A DNA stretch of 64,000 nt from assembly GCF_012641075.1 (NCBI RefSeq), contig NZ_JAAXLJ010000004.1, forward strand, positions 118,771 through 182,770, read 5' to 3'. Every line of letters begins with the position of its first letter. Positions within the stretch are counted from its first letter, which is position 1. This document shows, one piece after another, positions 32,982-42,046 of this stretch. The position numbers and the translations under genes were made by a program. This stretch comes from Secundilactobacillus angelensis (lineage in GTDB: Bacteria; Bacillota; Bacilli; Lactobacillales; Lactobacillaceae). Under the pieces are notes generated by a model. That model was given only the letters and a program-made list of their open reading frames with translations. It had not been told where the DNA came from and made no database searches.

Positions 32982-33758
32982 TTAAACATTCCTCTTATTA
33001 AACACGTAATATCCAATCCACAGGAAAATGGCGATATAAATCACGTTTCCCAGACACATCTGCCACCCCTGCATTCGCAGTAACGGTTGGTAATACCCTG
33101 GATGTGCCAACATGCTTGGGTACAAGGTCATGGTAACCGGATTCCATTTAGCCCAATCCCATTTTTGAATCAGCAGCGTTAACAACTGGGTCACGATATT
33201 TGACGCAAAATAGCCGATGATACCAACGGACACCGCAGCAGCTGAATTTCGAAATAAGTTCGCCAATAAAAATACGACACTTAATAGTAGCCATAAACTC
33301 AAAAAACTGGCCGCTGAAATGGCTAATCCTCTGGTAAAAATTGACATCCCGTCGCCGGCACCCTGATGGATGTTCAATCGATGACGGAACAGCAATGCTT
33401 TCATCAATAACGCAATCCCGGTACTCAGCACATACCAGAAAAAGGTGTACAGAAAAATGGCTAACCACTTGCTGACTAGAATCTGGCCGCGGGAATAACG
33501 CCGATAGAGTACCTGTTTCATCGTCCCGTACTGAAATTCCATCGTGATGATGGTTGCAGTAGCGGCAATCATGTAAAAATTAATGATCGGCCGGGAAAAA
33601 TAAAGGGACTCAAACATGTTGGCAGGAACGAAGGTTTTCGGATAAATGCGCGCTAAAAACGCAAATAGAATTTCAACACCAACTAAAAAGCTGGTACTGA
33701 TCCAGGTACTGTTTTTCCTGATTAATTTGAAACTTTCTTGTCTGACTAAAGTCCACAC
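32982..33758 (-). CDS. ABC-2 type transporter permease
   Basis: 258 residues with six hydrophobic segments. The N-terminal amphipathic start MWTLVRQESFKLIRKNSTWI and the loop MEFQYGTMKQVLYRRYSRGQ are typical of ABC-2 permeases next to bacitracin- or lantibiotic-type ATPases. It probably pairs with the ATPase 14 bases upstream. Substrate unknown; a peptide antibiotic or lipid export role would fit. Confidence 0.88.
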   Translation of the reverse strand: MWTLVRQESFKLIRKNSTWISTSFLVGVEILFAFLARIYPKTFVPANMFESLYFSRPIINFYMIAATATIITMEFQYGTMKQVLYRRYSRGQILVSKWLAIFLYTFFWYVLSTGIALLMKALLFRHRLNIHQGAGDGMSIFTRGLAISAASFLSLWLLLSVVFLLANLFRNSAAAVSVGIIGYFASNIVTQLLTLLIQKWDWAKWNPVTMTLYPSMLAHPGYYQPLLRMQGWQMCLGNVIYIAIFLWIGYYVFNKRNV

Positions 33759-33772
33759 AGTTCGCGCACCCC

Positions 33773-34705
33773 CTATTCTGCCTCTTCTTCGGCTAATCGT
33801 TTTTTGATACGGCTTTGTTTCAAAACTTCCAACAACGAGCTTTCAAGGTTACCCTCAAGTCGAGTAACGTCGAGAATGTCTACGCCGCCTTCCACAAGCA
33901 GGTGCAAAACTTCTGGCATGGTATGATCATCGGTTGCTACCACCTCTACTCGGGGATCTGGGGTAGTCTTAAACTTCGCCTTTTTCAACAGTTGACGAGC
34001 CTTCTTATCATCACTGGTCATCAGCATGATCGTTTGTTTGCCTTGGGAAGCTAACAAATCATGCATGGTGGTCTGCTGAACGATCCGGCCTTCATCAATG
34101 ATGAGCAGATCCTGCGCTAAACGTTGCAGTTCACTCAAGATATGGGACGAAATAAGAAAAGTCGTCCCCTTCAGCGATTCGGAGATAATCAGATCCCGAA
34201 GTTCCTTTGTGGCTTCCGGATCCAGGCCATTCATGGGTTCATCTAAAATGACCAGATCAGGAAAGTTAACCAGCGCTAACGCAATCCCCAGTTTCTGCTT
34301 CATTCCCAGCGAATAGCCCTTTGCTTTTCGCTTAATAAAGCTGTCCATGTTTAATTGAGAAATAATTTTTTGAATGTGAATCAACTGATGATCACCATCC
34401 GCAAACAGTTGCAGGTGGTCCCATCCGGTCAAAAATGGGTAAATCCCCGGATATTCAATCAATGCACCAACTTTAGATAACGATTCGTGCTTCTGGGGTG
34501 TCACTTTTTCTCCAGCAATTTTGATACTGCCTGAATCATAGTTAAACAGACCAAGCATCGTTTTCATCAAGGTCGATTTTCCCGCACCATTTGGGCCAAC
34601 AAGTCCCACAATATGCCCTGGTGTTAAATCAAATGAGACATCATGCAATACGTGCTTGTTGCCAAAATTTTTATTTAAATTTTGCACGGATAAAATACTG
34701 CTCAT
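33773..34705 (-). CDS. ABC transporter ATP-binding protein
   Basis: 310 residues from the ATG at 34705, where GGAGG is 5 bases upstream; an ATG at 34717 overlaps that site. Walker A GPNGAGKST, signature YSLGMKQK, Walker B LVILDEPMNGLDPEA, H-loop ISSHILSEL. The C-terminal 90 residues form a small accessory domain as in BcrA/NatA-like ATPases. First gene of a three-gene operon with the permease and the 35-residue peptide. Confidence 0.92.
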   Translation of the reverse strand: MSSILSVQNLNKNFGNKHVLHDVSFDLTPGHIVGLVGPNGAGKSTLMKTMLGLFNYDSGSIKIAGEKVTPQKHESLSKVGALIEYPGIYPFLTGWDHLQLFADGDHQLIHIQKIISQLNMDSFIKRKAKGYSLGMKQKLGIALALVNFPDLVILDEPMNGLDPEATKELRDLIISESLKGTTFLISSHILSELQRLAQDLLIIDEGRIVQQTTMHDLLASQGKQTIMLMTSDDKKARQLLKKAKFKTTPDPRVEVVATDDHTMPEVLHLLVEGGVDILDVTRLEGNLESSLLEVLKQSRIKKRLAEEEAE

Positions 34706-34929
34706 ATCTGCCTCCATACTAATAGTGGTTTACTGGTATTTAATCATAATTTAAGGGGTCGGGGCAAGTCAGTCATCCGTCCCGCTCACCAGAAGTCTCT
34801 ACGACAATTTTACCGGACAGCTGATTATCACGGTATTAAATACGCAAATCGTAAGAAATTTCTAACTGTAAAAGAAATTTTGAGGTGATTTCACTATTTT
34901 AAGCTCTATTTAAGTTCACCACAGTATAT

Positions 34930-35185
34930 TAACACTTGTAACACAGAACAGATCTCCCCTGATCGTTCTATTTTCCCTAAAAACCACTTTCTTTTGAAAG
35001 CAAGTAACTGTCCATCCCCATCCGACAGTTACGACACCCTTCGTTTCAGGTCCCATCCCTGTGATCTGAAACACTTCTAATCCTTCTTCCTATTCTCCCA
35101 AATAGCAGAAGACAACAACACTGTAACGTGCATCCCCTGTACGTTACGGAAACGCCCCGCAGACTATAGGCCTGCGGTTTTTTTT
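34930..35185 (+). ncRNA. Candidate small RNA with five UCCC-loop hairpins (sRNA-1)
   Basis: Five consecutive hairpins, each with a C-rich loop: AGAAC-GATC / GATC-GTTCT, loop TCCCCT (34945-34969); GTAACTGTC / GACAGTTAC, loop CATCCCCATCC (35004-35032); GTTTCAG / CTGAAAC, loop with TCCCATCCC (35043-35072); CTTCCTATT / AATAG-GAAG, loop CTCCCA (35086-35111); GTAACGT / ACGTTAC, loop GCATCCCCTGT (35123-35147). The terminator CCGCAG / CTGCGG then TTTTTTTT ends it (35157-35185). A TATATT -10 candidate is at 34925-34930. UCCC loops are typical of sRNAs that bind Shine-Dalgarno sites. Confidence 0.65.
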
Positions 35186-35211
35186 AGTGGCTAAATAATT
35201 TATTAACCGCC

Positions 35212-35372
35212 ATTTCGCTACACCGGGCAGTCAGATCGAAGTGGGTCGTGGTGAAGCTAGCTCCTGCGCTGCGCTTGGGGCGGATCTCCACCACCTCCCA
35301 TGTCACTAAACTACCAAAGTACGGTAGTTAAGTGACATCGACACCACGATCTGCCAGCCCGGTTTCGTTACA
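35212..35372 (-). repeat. Repeat family D, copy 1
   Basis: Branched inverted repeat. Outer arms ACCGGGC-CAGATCG / CGATCTG-GCCCGGT. Inner hairpin ATGTCACT-AACTACC / GGTAGTT-AGTGACAT (about 35299-35338) and a GTGGTG / CCACCAC arm. Read on the minus strand it starts TAACGAAACCGGGC and matches copy 2. Confidence 0.7.
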
Positions 35373-35481
35373 TTCCATATTAATCCACTAGTCCAGCCAA
35401 CCATCACTCCAGTTTGGTAACTAAATTTGCGTTAGCAACCGAACTGTTCGGTCGCCTAAAAAGCAGAAAATAAAATGCAGT

Positions 35482-35642
35482 GGAGCGAAACGGGCAAATC
35501 GTGGTGAGAGTAGTCTTTAGTGAGCGGTTCGCGCTCGCTTAGGACTACGGGAGACGAAGGAAATCCTTTTTCGGTGAACTGTCCGAAAAATAGTTCCGGA
35601 GCGACCCCACGACGAGTTGCCCGTTTCGAGTAACGAAATGAC
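35482..35642 (+). repeat. Repeat family D, copy 2
   Basis: Outer arms CGAAACGGGCAA / TTGCCCGTTTCG then CGTGG / CCACG. Inner hairpins GTAGTC-AGTGAGCG / CGCTCGCT-GACTAC and TTTTTCGG / CCGAAAAA. It ends GTAACGAAATGAC, like the end of copy 1. It lies in inverted orientation to copy 1, 110 bases away, just before the GNAT gene. Confidence 0.7.
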
Positions 35643-35705
35643 ACTTATACCAATTCAATTTTAGGGTATACTAAAATACAGTCTACGATATAAGGAGAAA
35701 TACAT

Positions 35706-36140
35706 ATGAAATTTCACACCGGATCAGAACCCTGGAATCATGCCGCGGCACTTTACGTTCGTATGAGTGTCTTTGTTATAGAACGGACCATCGCAATCGA
35801 AGATGAATTTGACGATAATGATGAATCAGACCGGGTATACGTTGTTGCCTATTCCGATGAGGGCAAGCCAGTTGCTACTGGTCGCTTCCAGACAATTGAT
35901 GACACCACAATGCGCCCAGGCCGAATTGCCACGCTCAAGGAATATCGCGGGCAACATTTAGGCGCTAAGATCATCGAGGCATTAGAGAAATATGGTCGCG
36001 AACAAGGCTACACAAAATCCATCATCCACAGTGAAATGACTGCCAAAGGTTTTTATGAACGCCAAGGCTACGAAGTTTCATCCGCCCCTTATGAAGAAGA
36101 CGGTGTACCCGCAATCACCTTAACTAAGAAATTACTGTAA
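35706..36140 (+). CDS. GNAT family N-acetyltransferase
   Basis: 144 residues. The acetyl-CoA binding motif is KEYRGQHLGAKIIEALEKYG (about residues 79-98), followed by IHSEMTAKGFYERQGYEV, the usual strand-helix end of the GNAT fold. The N-terminus (RMSVFVIERTIAIEDEFDD) resembles the ElaA/YjcF-type subgroup. Acceptor unknown. AAGGAG at good spacing. It converges on the mleR-like gene with a 9-base overlap. Confidence 0.9.
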   Translation: MKFHTGSEPWNHAAALYVRMSVFVIERTIAIEDEFDDNDESDRVYVVAYSDEGKPVATGRFQTIDDTTMRPGRIATLKEYRGQHLGAKIIEALEKYGREQGYTKSIIHSEMTAKGFYERQGYEVSSAPYEEDGVPAITLTKKLL

Positions 36141-37010
36141 ACTCGCCCGTATCAAGCTCAGCATCCGCTGTTGCAGTGGGTTAAACACGTGAGAGCGCCG
36201 ATAAACCAGACTAGTGGTAAATTGAGGTTGTGGTTCATCTAATAGCGGCACACGAACGACATCCTCATCGAGAGGTGTGGTGATAGCTAGAAAACCAATG
36301 CCAATTCCGTCTTTAATCAGGTTTAGCAAACTTTGTATGCCATTGGAGCGAAACGCCACCTTGGGCCGAAAATGATTTTGCCGAGCTAATTGATTGAAGG
36401 CTTGGTTATGAACAAATCCCCGTTTGAATAAAACGAAAGCTTCGCCCTTTAAATCTGAAAACCGCACCCCTGACCGTTGCGCCAGTGGGTGTTTTTTTGA
36501 TACGTAGATAGCAAATGGCTGCTGATCAAAGGGTTCCACCACTAATTTATCATCATTAATTGACTGAATAGTTGCTAGTAAGGCCACGTCAATGTTACCA
36601 GCTTGAATCGCCTGCAAGGTGGTCATCGATCCTTCCTCGAGCGTATAAAGCTTATCTAGCAACTCAACTCTTTTCAGGCGTTTAGCAATCAGTGGGAAAT
36701 AAGTATTCTCAATAATAGGTGGCAATCCCATCGATAATCTGCTTTGCTGTCTTTCAGTGAGTTCTCGCTGTGCAATACGGTATTCCTGCACCATGGTTTT
36801 AGCATGAACCAGTAATTGATCACCACTATCCGTCAAGCTGAGATCCCCGTGAGCGCGATGACGAATCATCAGCACCGTTCCAAAGCTTTTTTCCAACCGT
36901 TGCAGAGCCATGGTGATTGTCGGCTGACTAACGCCAAAGGCATCGGCTACTTTGGAGAAGTTTTTAATGTCCGCTAACTTGATGAAGTATTCCAAATCAC
37001 GAATGTTCAT
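36132..37010 (-). CDS. mleR: LysR family regulator of malolactic enzyme (MleR-like)
   Basis: 292 residues. N-terminal helix-turn-helix ([20 protein letters not shown], then [18 protein letters not shown]) and a LysR effector-binding domain (about 90-290). It is divergently transcribed from the malolactic enzyme gene, which is the arrangement of mleR in Lactococcus and other lactic acid bacteria, where L-malate is the co-inducer. The gene name rests on this position and on family, not on a specific residue. Confidence 0.85.
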   Translation of the reverse strand: MNIRDLEYFIKLADIKNFSKVADAFGVSQPTITMALQRLEKSFGTVLMIRHRAHGDLSLTDSGDQLLVHAKTMVQEYRIAQRELTERQQSRLSMGLPPIIENTYFPLIAKRLKRVELLDKLYTLEEGSMTTLQAIQAGNIDVALLATIQSINDDKLVVEPFDQQPFAIYVSKKHPLAQRSGVRFSDLKGEAFVLFKRGFVHNQAFNQLARQNHFRPKVAFRSNGIQSLLNLIKDGIGIGFLAITTPLDEDVVRVPLLDEPQPQFTTSLVYRRSHVFNPLQQRMLSLIRASLQ

Positions 37011-37043
37011 AGTATGCTCCTTAGCATTTCATTTTTACTCTAT

Positions 37044-37103
37044 TATAAACTTTTTTTATATTGGTACATGAGTTTGACTATAAAAATCACAAGCAGATAT
37101 ACT
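37044..37103 (+). promoter_or_regulatory. mleS promoter and LysR-type site
   Basis: TTGACT (37074-37079), an 18-base spacer and TATACT (37098-37103). Upstream, TATAAA-ctttt-TTTATA (37044-37060) is an inverted repeat of the T-N11-A kind, placed as an activator site would be. Confidence 0.6.
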
Positions 37104-37136
37104 GCATATATAAATCATTTGAAGGAGATCATTCAC

Positions 37137-38756
37137 TTGTCATTAAGTATTTTAAATAACCCATTTAAAAATAAAGGAACTGCATTTACTCGATCAGAAC
37201 GTCATGAGCTTGGTCTAGAAGGCCTGCTACCACCATACATCCAAAGTTTGGATGAACAAGTAGCCCAAACCTTTGCCCAGTATCAAACGAAGCCTACCAA
37301 CCTGGCCAAGCGTCAGTTCTTAATGGAAATTTTTGATGAGAACCGCGTGTTGTTTTATAAACTATTCAGTGAACACGTCGCCGACTTCATGCCCGTCGTC
37401 TACGATCCAACAATTGCTGATACGATTGAAAATTACAGCAGACTGTTTGTCGATCCGCAAGATGCTGTGTTTCTCTCCATCGACCATCCAGAAGAGATGA
37501 CCCAAGCATTGAAAAATGGTGCGGACGGGCGCGATATTCGATTGATCGTAGTCACCGACGCTGAAGGAATCCTAGGTATTGGTGACTGGGGCACTGATGG
37601 CGTGGATATTGCTGTGGGTAAGCTGATGGTGTACACCGCCGCAGCTGGCATCGATCCCTCACAAGTAATGCCCGTTGTTTTGGACGTGGGAACTAACAAC
37701 CAGAAACTATTAGATAGCCCACTTTACTTAGGCAATCGACACCAGCGAATCACCGGTGACCGTTACGACCAATTCGTTGACCAGTTCGTCACCACAGCGG
37801 AAGACCTCTTCGCCGACCTTTACCTGCATTTCGAAGACTTTGGCCGCGACCATGCTGCTGATATCCTTAATCGTTATCAGGACCGTTACACCGTCTTCAA
37901 CGATGATATTCAGGGAACGGGCATCATCACCTTAGCCGCCGTTTTAGGTGCATTGAATATTTCCAAACAGTCCTTAGCTGAACAACGTTATGTTTGTTTT
38001 GGTGCTGGTACTGCGGGTGCAGGAATTGCCAAACGAGTCTGCGATGAATATATCCAACAGGGCATGAGTCCTGACGAAGCTAAGGCCCACTTCTACATGG
38101 TGGATAAACAGGGCTTGTTATTCGATGACGACCCAACCCTGACTCCGGAACAAAAGCCTTTCGCCCGTTCTCGAGATGAATTTAATGACCCGGATTCACT
38201 GACCAATTTAGCTGCAGTGGTCGCCACTGTGCATCCAACAATCTTGGTAGGAACTTCCACTCAACCTGGGACGTTCACTGAAGCCATCGTGAAGGACATG
38301 GCTGCTCACACAGACCGGCCAATCATCATGCCATTGTCCAACCCAACTAAGCTAGCAGAAGCAACCGCTAAAGACTTGCTGAACTGGACTGATGGCCGAG
38401 CATTGGTCGCTACCGGGATTCCCTCAAAAGACGTTACTGTCAACGGTGTGACTTATCAGATTGGCCAAGCCAATAACGCCCTGGTCTACCCTGGCCTCGG
38501 CTTAGGGGTGATTGCCGCCAAGGCCACTACGTTAAACGACGATATGATCTCAGCTGCTGCCCACTCCCTGGGTGGTCTGGTGGATGCCAGCAAACCAGGA
38601 GCAGCCATCCTGCCCCCAGTCACACAGCTGAGCCAGTTCTCCGATATCATCGCTGAAGCAGTTGTGCAGAGTGCGATGGCCCAAGGCTTAACCCAGCAGC
38701 CAATCAGCGATGCTAAACAAGCTGTGTCAGAAGCAAAATGGGTACCGGAATACTAA
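37137..38756 (+). CDS. mleS: Malolactic enzyme
   Basis: 539 residues from the TTG at 37137, which has AAGGAG 9 bases upstream; codons back to 37014 are open but lie in the promoter. NAD- and Mn-dependent conversion of L-malate to L-lactate and CO2. Very close to the lactococcal enzyme along its length: [14 protein letters not shown] start, [24 protein letters not shown] (metal and malate site), [11 protein letters not shown] (NAD site), [16 protein letters not shown] and a WVPEY end. Normal malic enzymes differ in these blocks. No malate permease gene is adjacent. Confidence 0.93.
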   Translation: MSLSILNNPFKNKGTAFTRSERHELGLEGLLPPYIQSLDEQVAQTFAQYQTKPTNLAKRQFLMEIFDENRVLFYKLFSEHVADFMPVVYDPTIADTIENYSRLFVDPQDAVFLSIDHPEEMTQALKNGADGRDIRLIVVTDAEGILGIGDWGTDGVDIAVGKLMVYTAAAGIDPSQVMPVVLDVGTNNQKLLDSPLYLGNRHQRITGDRYDQFVDQFVTTAEDLFADLYLHFEDFGRDHAADILNRYQDRYTVFNDDIQGTGIITLAAVLGALNISKQSLAEQRYVCFGAGTAGAGIAKRVCDEYIQQGMSPDEAKAHFYMVDKQGLLFDDDPTLTPEQKPFARSRDEFNDPDSLTNLAAVVATVHPTILVGTSTQPGTFTEAIVKDMAAHTDRPIIMPLSNPTKLAEATAKDLLNWTDGRALVATGIPSKDVTVNGVTYQIGQANNALVYPGLGLGVIAAKATTLNDDMISAAAHSLGGLVDASKPGAAILPPVTQLSQFSDIIAEAVVQSAMAQGLTQQPISDAKQAVSEAKWVPEY

Positions 38757-38769
38757 AATTAAATCATTA

Positions 38770-38810
38770 AAAATACGCCCAATACCAGAAATGATATTGG
38801 ACGTATTTTT
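38770..38810 (+). terminator. Terminator of mleS
   Basis: Stem AAAAATACG-CCAATA / TATTGG-CGTATTTTT, T-rich on both sides, so bidirectional with the HAD gene. Confidence 0.9.
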
Positions 38811-38821
38811 ACGTCTCTGAT

Positions 38822-39628
38822 TTACTTTTGTAAAATGAACTTTTCAATCCCCTGACCAACGCCATCATGATCGTTGTCAGTGGTCAAGTATCGAGCCACT
38901 TGCTTCACGTTTGGAAGTCCATTTGCCATGACGATTGGCATGCCCACCAATTTCAGCATGGGAATATCATTGGGACCATCACCGAAAGCAGCCGTCTCGT
39001 TCAAATCCAGTTGCTCACGCTTGGCGATATAATTTACCCCACGCGATTTTTTGGCTGCAATCGCAGTGATATCCAAATAAATATCACTGGATTTTTGGAT
39101 TGCGACACCTGGTAACCTGGCTTCGTTGAGAATATCAACTATTCCAGCCATGACCTGGTTATCCAAGACACAGAACGTCATTTTATAAATTGGTTCTGGA
39201 TGAGTCCAGAACGTTGCTGGCTCAAGTACTGTTGGTTTTTGTGGCATGTCTTCTTGGAAGAACGCCACACCGTCATCCATGTGGGTCACTTGCCAGTCCG
39301 TTAAACCGAAAAGGCTAATCCCAGTTGTGGGGTACCGCGCTTCAACTAAGTCCACCACCCGCTTGACCACTTTAAAATCGACTGGCACCTCTTCAATCAC
39401 CTGAAGTTGACCATCCTTCACCCGGTAAATCAGGCCACCGTTGAAGCCAATCTGAGGTGCGGTTAATTTTAGTGTGTCAATAGCGGCCATCATCTGGCGC
39501 GGCGAGCGAGCCGAAACCAGTGTAAATGGGATGCCAGCGCTTTGAATAGCTGCTTTGTTGCCAGTGGAAACTTTACCGTGACGGTTAAGCAACGTGCCGT
39601 CCATATCGGAAAAAATGTGTTTAATCAC
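38822..39628 (-). CDS. Cof-type HAD hydrolase (sugar phosphatase-like)
   Basis: 268 residues. HAD motif I DMDGTLLNRHGK, motif II VSARSP, motif III Lys region KSRGVNYIAK and motif IV GDGPNDIPMLK. The inserted type IIB cap (about 85-190) places it with YidA/Cof phosphatases acting on sugar phosphates or flavin-type substrates. Single gene. Confidence 0.9.
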   Translation of the reverse strand: MIKHIFSDMDGTLLNRHGKVSTGNKAAIQSAGIPFTLVSARSPRQMMAAIDTLKLTAPQIGFNGGLIYRVKDGQLQVIEEVPVDFKVVKRVVDLVEARYPTTGISLFGLTDWQVTHMDDGVAFFQEDMPQKPTVLEPATFWTHPEPIYKMTFCVLDNQVMAGIVDILNEARLPGVAIQKSSDIYLDITAIAAKKSRGVNYIAKREQLDLNETAAFGDGPNDIPMLKLVGMPIVMANGLPNVKQVARYLTTDNDHDGVGQGIEKFILQK

Positions 39629-39695
39629 TATGAAAGCTCCTTTAATCTCGTTAAATATACTTTAACATAGTGTCATTTTTCCGGAAAACTTGCAA

Positions 39696-41063
39696 CTACT
39701 TAGAGGTGGGCGCCTGCCGTTTAGGCCGATAAATCAGCTCGTACATCCCCAGCATGACCAAGAATACGACGATGGAAATAATCATCGAGATCCGAGTTGA
39801 TGGGTCAAACAGTAGGAAAACTAGGATGCCAGCGAAGAAAATCAGACTGACCCAGTCAGTAACCGGATAACCTGGCATGCGGAAGGTTTGCGCACCTTTT
39901 GGGTGCAGGTGACGATAACGAATGTGGCACCAGATCAAGATCACCCACACCAGGACGAAATTAATTGTTGAAACACCCGAAATCATGGTAAACACACTGG
40001 CCGGCATCAGGTAGTTCAGTACCACAATAATCAGGAGAACCAAGGTCGAAAAGTTCAGTGAATTGGTCGGTACGCCGCTCTTATTGAGGGCAGCCAAACT
40101 CTTTGGTGCGTTACCACCCCAGCTAAGGGCGTGTAACGTTCGGCTGGTACTGAAAAGGCAACTATTGGTTGCCGACAATGCAGCAGTTAACACCACGAAG
40201 TTCAAAATTCCTGCAGCACCGGCGATTCCAATACCAGAGAATACTTGCACAAACGGGCTGGCAGTCGTGGTAATCTTATTCCACGGATAAACACTCATAA
40301 TGGCAATCATTGAACCCACGTAGAACAGACCAATTCTGATTGGTAAACTATTGATAGCTTTGGGTAAATTAGCAACGGGATCGTTGGTTTCCCCAGCTGT
40401 CAGACCAACCATTTCAATCCCGACGAAGGCGAAAACAACCATTTGAAAAGCCATCATGAAGCCGAAGCCACCCGTTGGGAAGAAGCCACCATGGCTGACA
40501 AGATTAGTAAATGACGCGTTTTGACCACCAACTCTGGTATGGAGAATCGCTAACGCAAATCCAACAACCACCAAAATAATAATGGCCGCCACTTTAATCA
40601 AGGAGAACCAGGATTCCATTTCACCAAAGGCTTTAACGTTGATCCGGTTGGTGAAGTACAGGAAGACTAAAATTACAAACGGTGCCACCCACTGAGGAAC
40701 CGATGGAAACCAAAACTTGATGTAGATTCCTGTTGCGGTTAAATCTGCCATAGCCAAACTGATCCAGCAGAACCAATACAGCCAGCCGGTCACAAACTCC
40801 ATCCGGTCACCCAGATACTCACTGACAAAGTCCAGAAAAGACCGCTTGCTAGTATCTGACAAAAGCAGTTCACCAATGGCCCGCATCAAAAAGAAACAGA
40901 ACAGGCCAACAATCAGATACGCCAAAATGATTGACGGACCAGATGTGTGAATGGCGCTACCCGAACCAAGAAACAGCCCAGTTCCAATGGCACCACCGAT
41001 CGCAATCATTTGAATATGCCTGCTTTGCAACGAACGCGATAACTTTCGATCTTTATTTTTCAT
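39696..41063 (-). CDS. Amino acid permease (APC family, CycA/serine-alanine-glycine type)
   Basis: 455 residues from the ATG at 41063 (GAGGAG upstream); the frame is open to 41105 but that part lies in the leader. Twelve membrane segments. The N-terminal signature SLQSRHIQMIAIGGAIGTGL and VFAFVGIEMVGLTAGET fit the D-serine/D-alanine/glycine and related transporters. Expression is controlled by the T-box in its leader, so it responds to shortage of one charged tRNA. Single gene. Confidence 0.9.
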   Translation of the reverse strand: MKNKDRKLSRSLQSRHIQMIAIGGAIGTGLFLGSGSAIHTSGPSIILAYLIVGLFCFFLMRAIGELLLSDTSKRSFLDFVSEYLGDRMEFVTGWLYWFCWISLAMADLTATGIYIKFWFPSVPQWVAPFVILVFLYFTNRINVKAFGEMESWFSLIKVAAIIILVVVGFALAILHTRVGGQNASFTNLVSHGGFFPTGGFGFMMAFQMVVFAFVGIEMVGLTAGETNDPVANLPKAINSLPIRIGLFYVGSMIAIMSVYPWNKITTTASPFVQVFSGIGIAGAAGILNFVVLTAALSATNSCLFSTSRTLHALSWGGNAPKSLAALNKSGVPTNSLNFSTLVLLIIVVLNYLMPASVFTMISGVSTINFVLVWVILIWCHIRYRHLHPKGAQTFRMPGYPVTDWVSLIFFAGILVFLLFDPSTRISMIISIVVFLVMLGMYELIYRPKRQAPTSK

Positions 41064-41084
41064 CACATACTCCTCTTCTGAACG

Positions 41085-41270
41085 CAAAACGACGCCCCTT
41101 AGCACTCACTATCTGAGTACCAAGGGGCGTCGTAACGCTGTTCCACCCAAGTTCACAGTTCCTATTGAACTGCCTCTAATCGCTGATATTGGTTGCGCAA
41201 CCAAATGTGTTTCTGCCATATTAAAGCTGCCGGTTCTCAGCCTTACCCGACTCTCTGTGAAACTTTATTA
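41085..41270 (-). promoter_or_regulatory. T-box riboswitch of amino acid permease
   Basis: On the minus strand: a stem I region (AGTTTCACAGAGAG to CAGAAAC, with GTCGG / CCGGC), a palindromic stem TTGGTTGCGCAACCAA, the antiterminator T-box GGGTGGAACAGCG, and terminator ACGACGCCCCTT / AAGGGGCGTCGT with TTTT. Stem I is shorter than usual. The specifier cannot be fixed by eye; AGC (Ser) and GGC (Gly) both occur on its 3' side and either would suit the transporter. Confidence 0.85.
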
Positions 41271-41317
41271 TGTTCTCATTGTACTTTAATTTTCCTAAAA
41301 TACAACCCTGAAATCAA

Positions 41318-41908
41318 CTATTTTTTAAGATAGGGCTTCAAAACCGGCATCATCACTGAATCAACCATCCAATGCATCCGTTCTTGATTCAGCGCGGTTT
41401 CCTTGCTAAACAGCGTATCCATAATCAAGTAAACCGGTAGATTTAGCAATTGCTCGTCTACGGCAGTTAAATCAATTTCACCGCGTGCCTGTCCCTGCGC
41501 CATGACTTGCTGCATTAATTGCGTGACGTAATTGTTGGGACCAAGCCGTTTGAAAAAGTCCGCTACCGACATGCCGCCCAGCCGTTCCATCATCAGACCG
41601 GCCAAATGATCATAGTTCATTTTTGTCAACAAATCGATCAATTGGTCAAATAGCGCCAATAAATCATCGTGAATTGACCCCGTGTCAGGGACTTCAAGGT
41701 TAACATTCCCCATTTGCGTGCGCAGCGCTGCCAAAATAATAGCCGCTTTAGACTCCCAACGCCGGTAAAGCACGCTCTTATTCGTATGGGCGTTTTTGGC
41801 AATCATATCCATTGTGATATCTTCATATTTGGTTGATTCAATGAGGTCTAGGGTGGCGGTTAAAATATCATTTTCCAACGCTTTTCCTCGTCGTCGTTTT
41901 TGTGCCAT
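41318..41908 (-). CDS. TetR family repressor of the adjacent efflux pump
   Basis: 196 residues. N-terminal helix-turn-helix (DILTATLDLIESTKYEDITM, then IAKNAHTNKSVLYRRWESKA). A C-terminal ligand domain with a TetR_C-type layout follows. It is divergent from an EmrB/QacA-type exporter with a perfect inverted repeat between them, which is the usual repressor-pump arrangement. Ligand unknown. Confidence 0.92.
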   Translation of the reverse strand: MAQKRRRGKALENDILTATLDLIESTKYEDITMDMIAKNAHTNKSVLYRRWESKAAIILAALRTQMGNVNLEVPDTGSIHDDLLALFDQLIDLLTKMNYDHLAGLMMERLGGMSVADFFKRLGPNNYVTQLMQQVMAQGQARGEIDLTAVDEQLLNLPVYLIMDTLFSKETALNQERMHWMVDSVMMPVLKPYLKK

Positions 41909-41960
41909 TGCCGATCTCCTTTACAGCTCTTATTAACTTTAACATTTTTCATCGGAAATG

Positions 41961-42019
41961 TTGACAGCCAGCCCAAAAAGAATTAGAGTACTCTAGTACC
42001 TTATTTTAGGTACTAGAGT
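41961..42019 (+). promoter_or_regulatory. Efflux pump promoter with TetR operator
   Basis: TTGACA (41961-41966), a 17-base spacer and TAGAGT (41984-41989). The perfect inverted repeat ACTCTAGTACC-ttatttta-GGTACTAGAGT (41990-42019) covers the start of transcription, so repressor bound there would block the pump gene. Confidence 0.85.
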
Positions 42020-42046
42020 TTCTTAAATTAATTTGGAGGTATTTTA

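Noticed and set aside
35456..35644. Minus-strand open frame across family D copy 2
   Set aside because: Entirely inside the inverted repeat, with no ribosome binding site.
37014..37136. Longer N-terminus of the malolactic enzyme
   Set aside because: It would cover the -35/-10 promoter and the LysR-type site; homologs start at the equivalent of 37137.
39696..41105. Longer start of the amino acid permease at 41105
   Set aside because: The extra 14 codons lie in the T-box terminator hairpin and leader; the ATG at 41063 has the Shine-Dalgarno site.
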